This document shows positions 63,638 through 64,000 of a stretch of 64,000 nucleotides of DNA, one piece after another (within the stretch, counting starts at the first letter, position 1; the number at the start of each line of letters is the position of its first letter). The notes below the pieces were generated by a model. The model saw only the letters and a list, made by a program, of their open reading frames with translations, searched no databases and was not told the DNA's origin. Both the position numbers and the translations under genes were made by a program. This DNA comes from Chitinophaga sp. Cy-1792. Its GTDB lineage: Bacteria > Bacteroidota > Bacteroidia > Chitinophagales > Chitinophagaceae. Location of the stretch: NCBI RefSeq assembly GCF_011752935.1, contig NZ_VWWO01000002.1, forward strand, positions 620,001 through 684,000. The letters are read 5' to 3'.

Positions 63638-64000
63638 TTATTTTCTGAGCGATTTAAACTCAGAAGTAGTCTTCCATTTAGGGAAAGTACTTTCATTGCT
63701 GAGTGTCAGTCCTACGTCAAACAGCAGGCGGATATCCTGAACCATGCCATCGAGTTTCCAGGTGGCAGGATCGAATTCGTCTTTTGGTGAGTGGTAACGT
63801 TCACGGTTATACGTGGCGATCTGCTCTTTTGCCCAGCCTGGTGCTTGTCCAATGGCATCTGTGCCAGGGCCGATATAGAGGCCTGGTACTCCTTTTTTCG
63901 CAAAGTTGAAATGGTCGGAGCGGAAAAACCAGCCACCTTCCGGATGGTCTTCCGGTGTGATCACGCGGCCTTGTTTAGCGGCGGCGCGCTGTGCATATTC
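63638..64000 (-). CDS. M28-family peptidase, 5' end missing
   Basis: The frame runs off the right edge, so only the C-terminal 120 residues are seen. The region has RSDHFNFAKKGVPGLYIGPG and YHSPKDEFDPATW, the last two metal-site blocks of M28 aminopeptidases and glutaminyl cyclase-like enzymes (His in the HSPKDEFD block). A zinc peptidase, probably exported as in relatives, is inferred. The start and signal peptide are outside the window. Confidence 0.88.
   Translation of the reverse strand, partial: EYAQRAAAKQGRVITPEDHPEGGWFFRSDHFNFAKKGVPGLYIGPGTDAIGQAPGWAKEQIATYNRERYHSPKDEFDPATWKLDGMVQDIRLLFDVGLTLSNESTFPKWKTTSEFKSLRK

Noticed and set aside
1..64000. CRISPR arrays, tRNA or rRNA genes, insertion sequences or prophage
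   Set aside because: No regularly spaced repeats, cloverleaf sequences, transposase motifs or phage structural genes were recognised.

Overview
The window looks like chromosome of a Bacteroidota member, most likely a Chitinophagaceae-type soil bacterium such as Chitinophaga; the genus is inference. Supporting signs are several upstream sequences with the Bacteroidota -7 box TAnnTTTG (two of them 19 bases after a TTTG -33 box), few Shine-Dalgarno sites, SusC-type carboxypeptidase-regulatory plus plug domains, many exported proteins with short signal peptides ending in AQ, and families such as DUF4251. No tRNA, rRNA, insertion sequence, integrase, phage gene or CRISPR array was found. Gene density is high and almost every convergent gene pair is separated by a hairpin terminator.

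Layout. 1-3.0 kb: a truncated lipoprotein gene, an archaeal-type peptidyl-tRNA hydrolase and a hybrid histidine kinase. 3.3-10.0 kb: two tandem Tricorn-like S41 proteases that share even their 5' leaders. 10.0-16.6 kb: a DUF92 membrane protein, a TolC-MacA-ATPase-permease efflux/export operon and an outer-membrane barrel protein. 16.7-25.2 kb: small housekeeping and regulatory genes (VOC protein, 2'-5' RNA ligase, Crp/Fnr regulator, a serine-less alpha/beta hydrolase, a DinB-fold protein, an S24/LexA-like regulator, YwbE, an RluE-like pseudouridine synthase, xseA-xseB, an HPP protein). 25.4-34.4 kb: paralogous small membrane proteins, a GH2 beta-galactosidase, DNA polymerase IV, an ankyrin-like protein, a DUF4251 protein, a HAD phosphatase, a possible noncoding RNA and a membrane protein. 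34.6-39.5 kb: a TetR-TolC-EmrA-EmrB drug-efflux operon with a palindromic operator over its promoter. 40.2-52.0 kb: two giant tandem alpha-2-macroglobulin-like proteins, each carrying an inserted SusC-type regulatory domain and TonB plug. 52.1-56.6 kb: a beta-hydroxyacid-type dehydrogenase, HxlR/DoxX and AraC/MFS regulator-target pairs. 56.8-62.7 kb: a sugar locus with a ROK kinase, a Tat-exported Gfo/Idh/MocA oxidoreductase and a HEAT-repeat protein with two DUF1080 (3-keto-glycoside hydrolase) domains, preceded by a LacI-type operator. 62.8-64 kb: MtfA-like peptidase and a truncated M28 peptidase.

Functional reading. The oxidoreductase and DUF1080 protein fit a 3-keto-glycoside degradation route, with the ROK protein possibly phosphorylating the released sugar. 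The two pumps (MacAB-TolC-like and EmrAB-TolC-like) give envelope export. The strongest candidate for something poorly described is the alpha-2-macroglobulin/TonB-plug pair: both copies keep the CxEQ thioester motif, both lack a receptor barrel, and neither has the penicillin-binding protein partner usual for bacterial macroglobulins.
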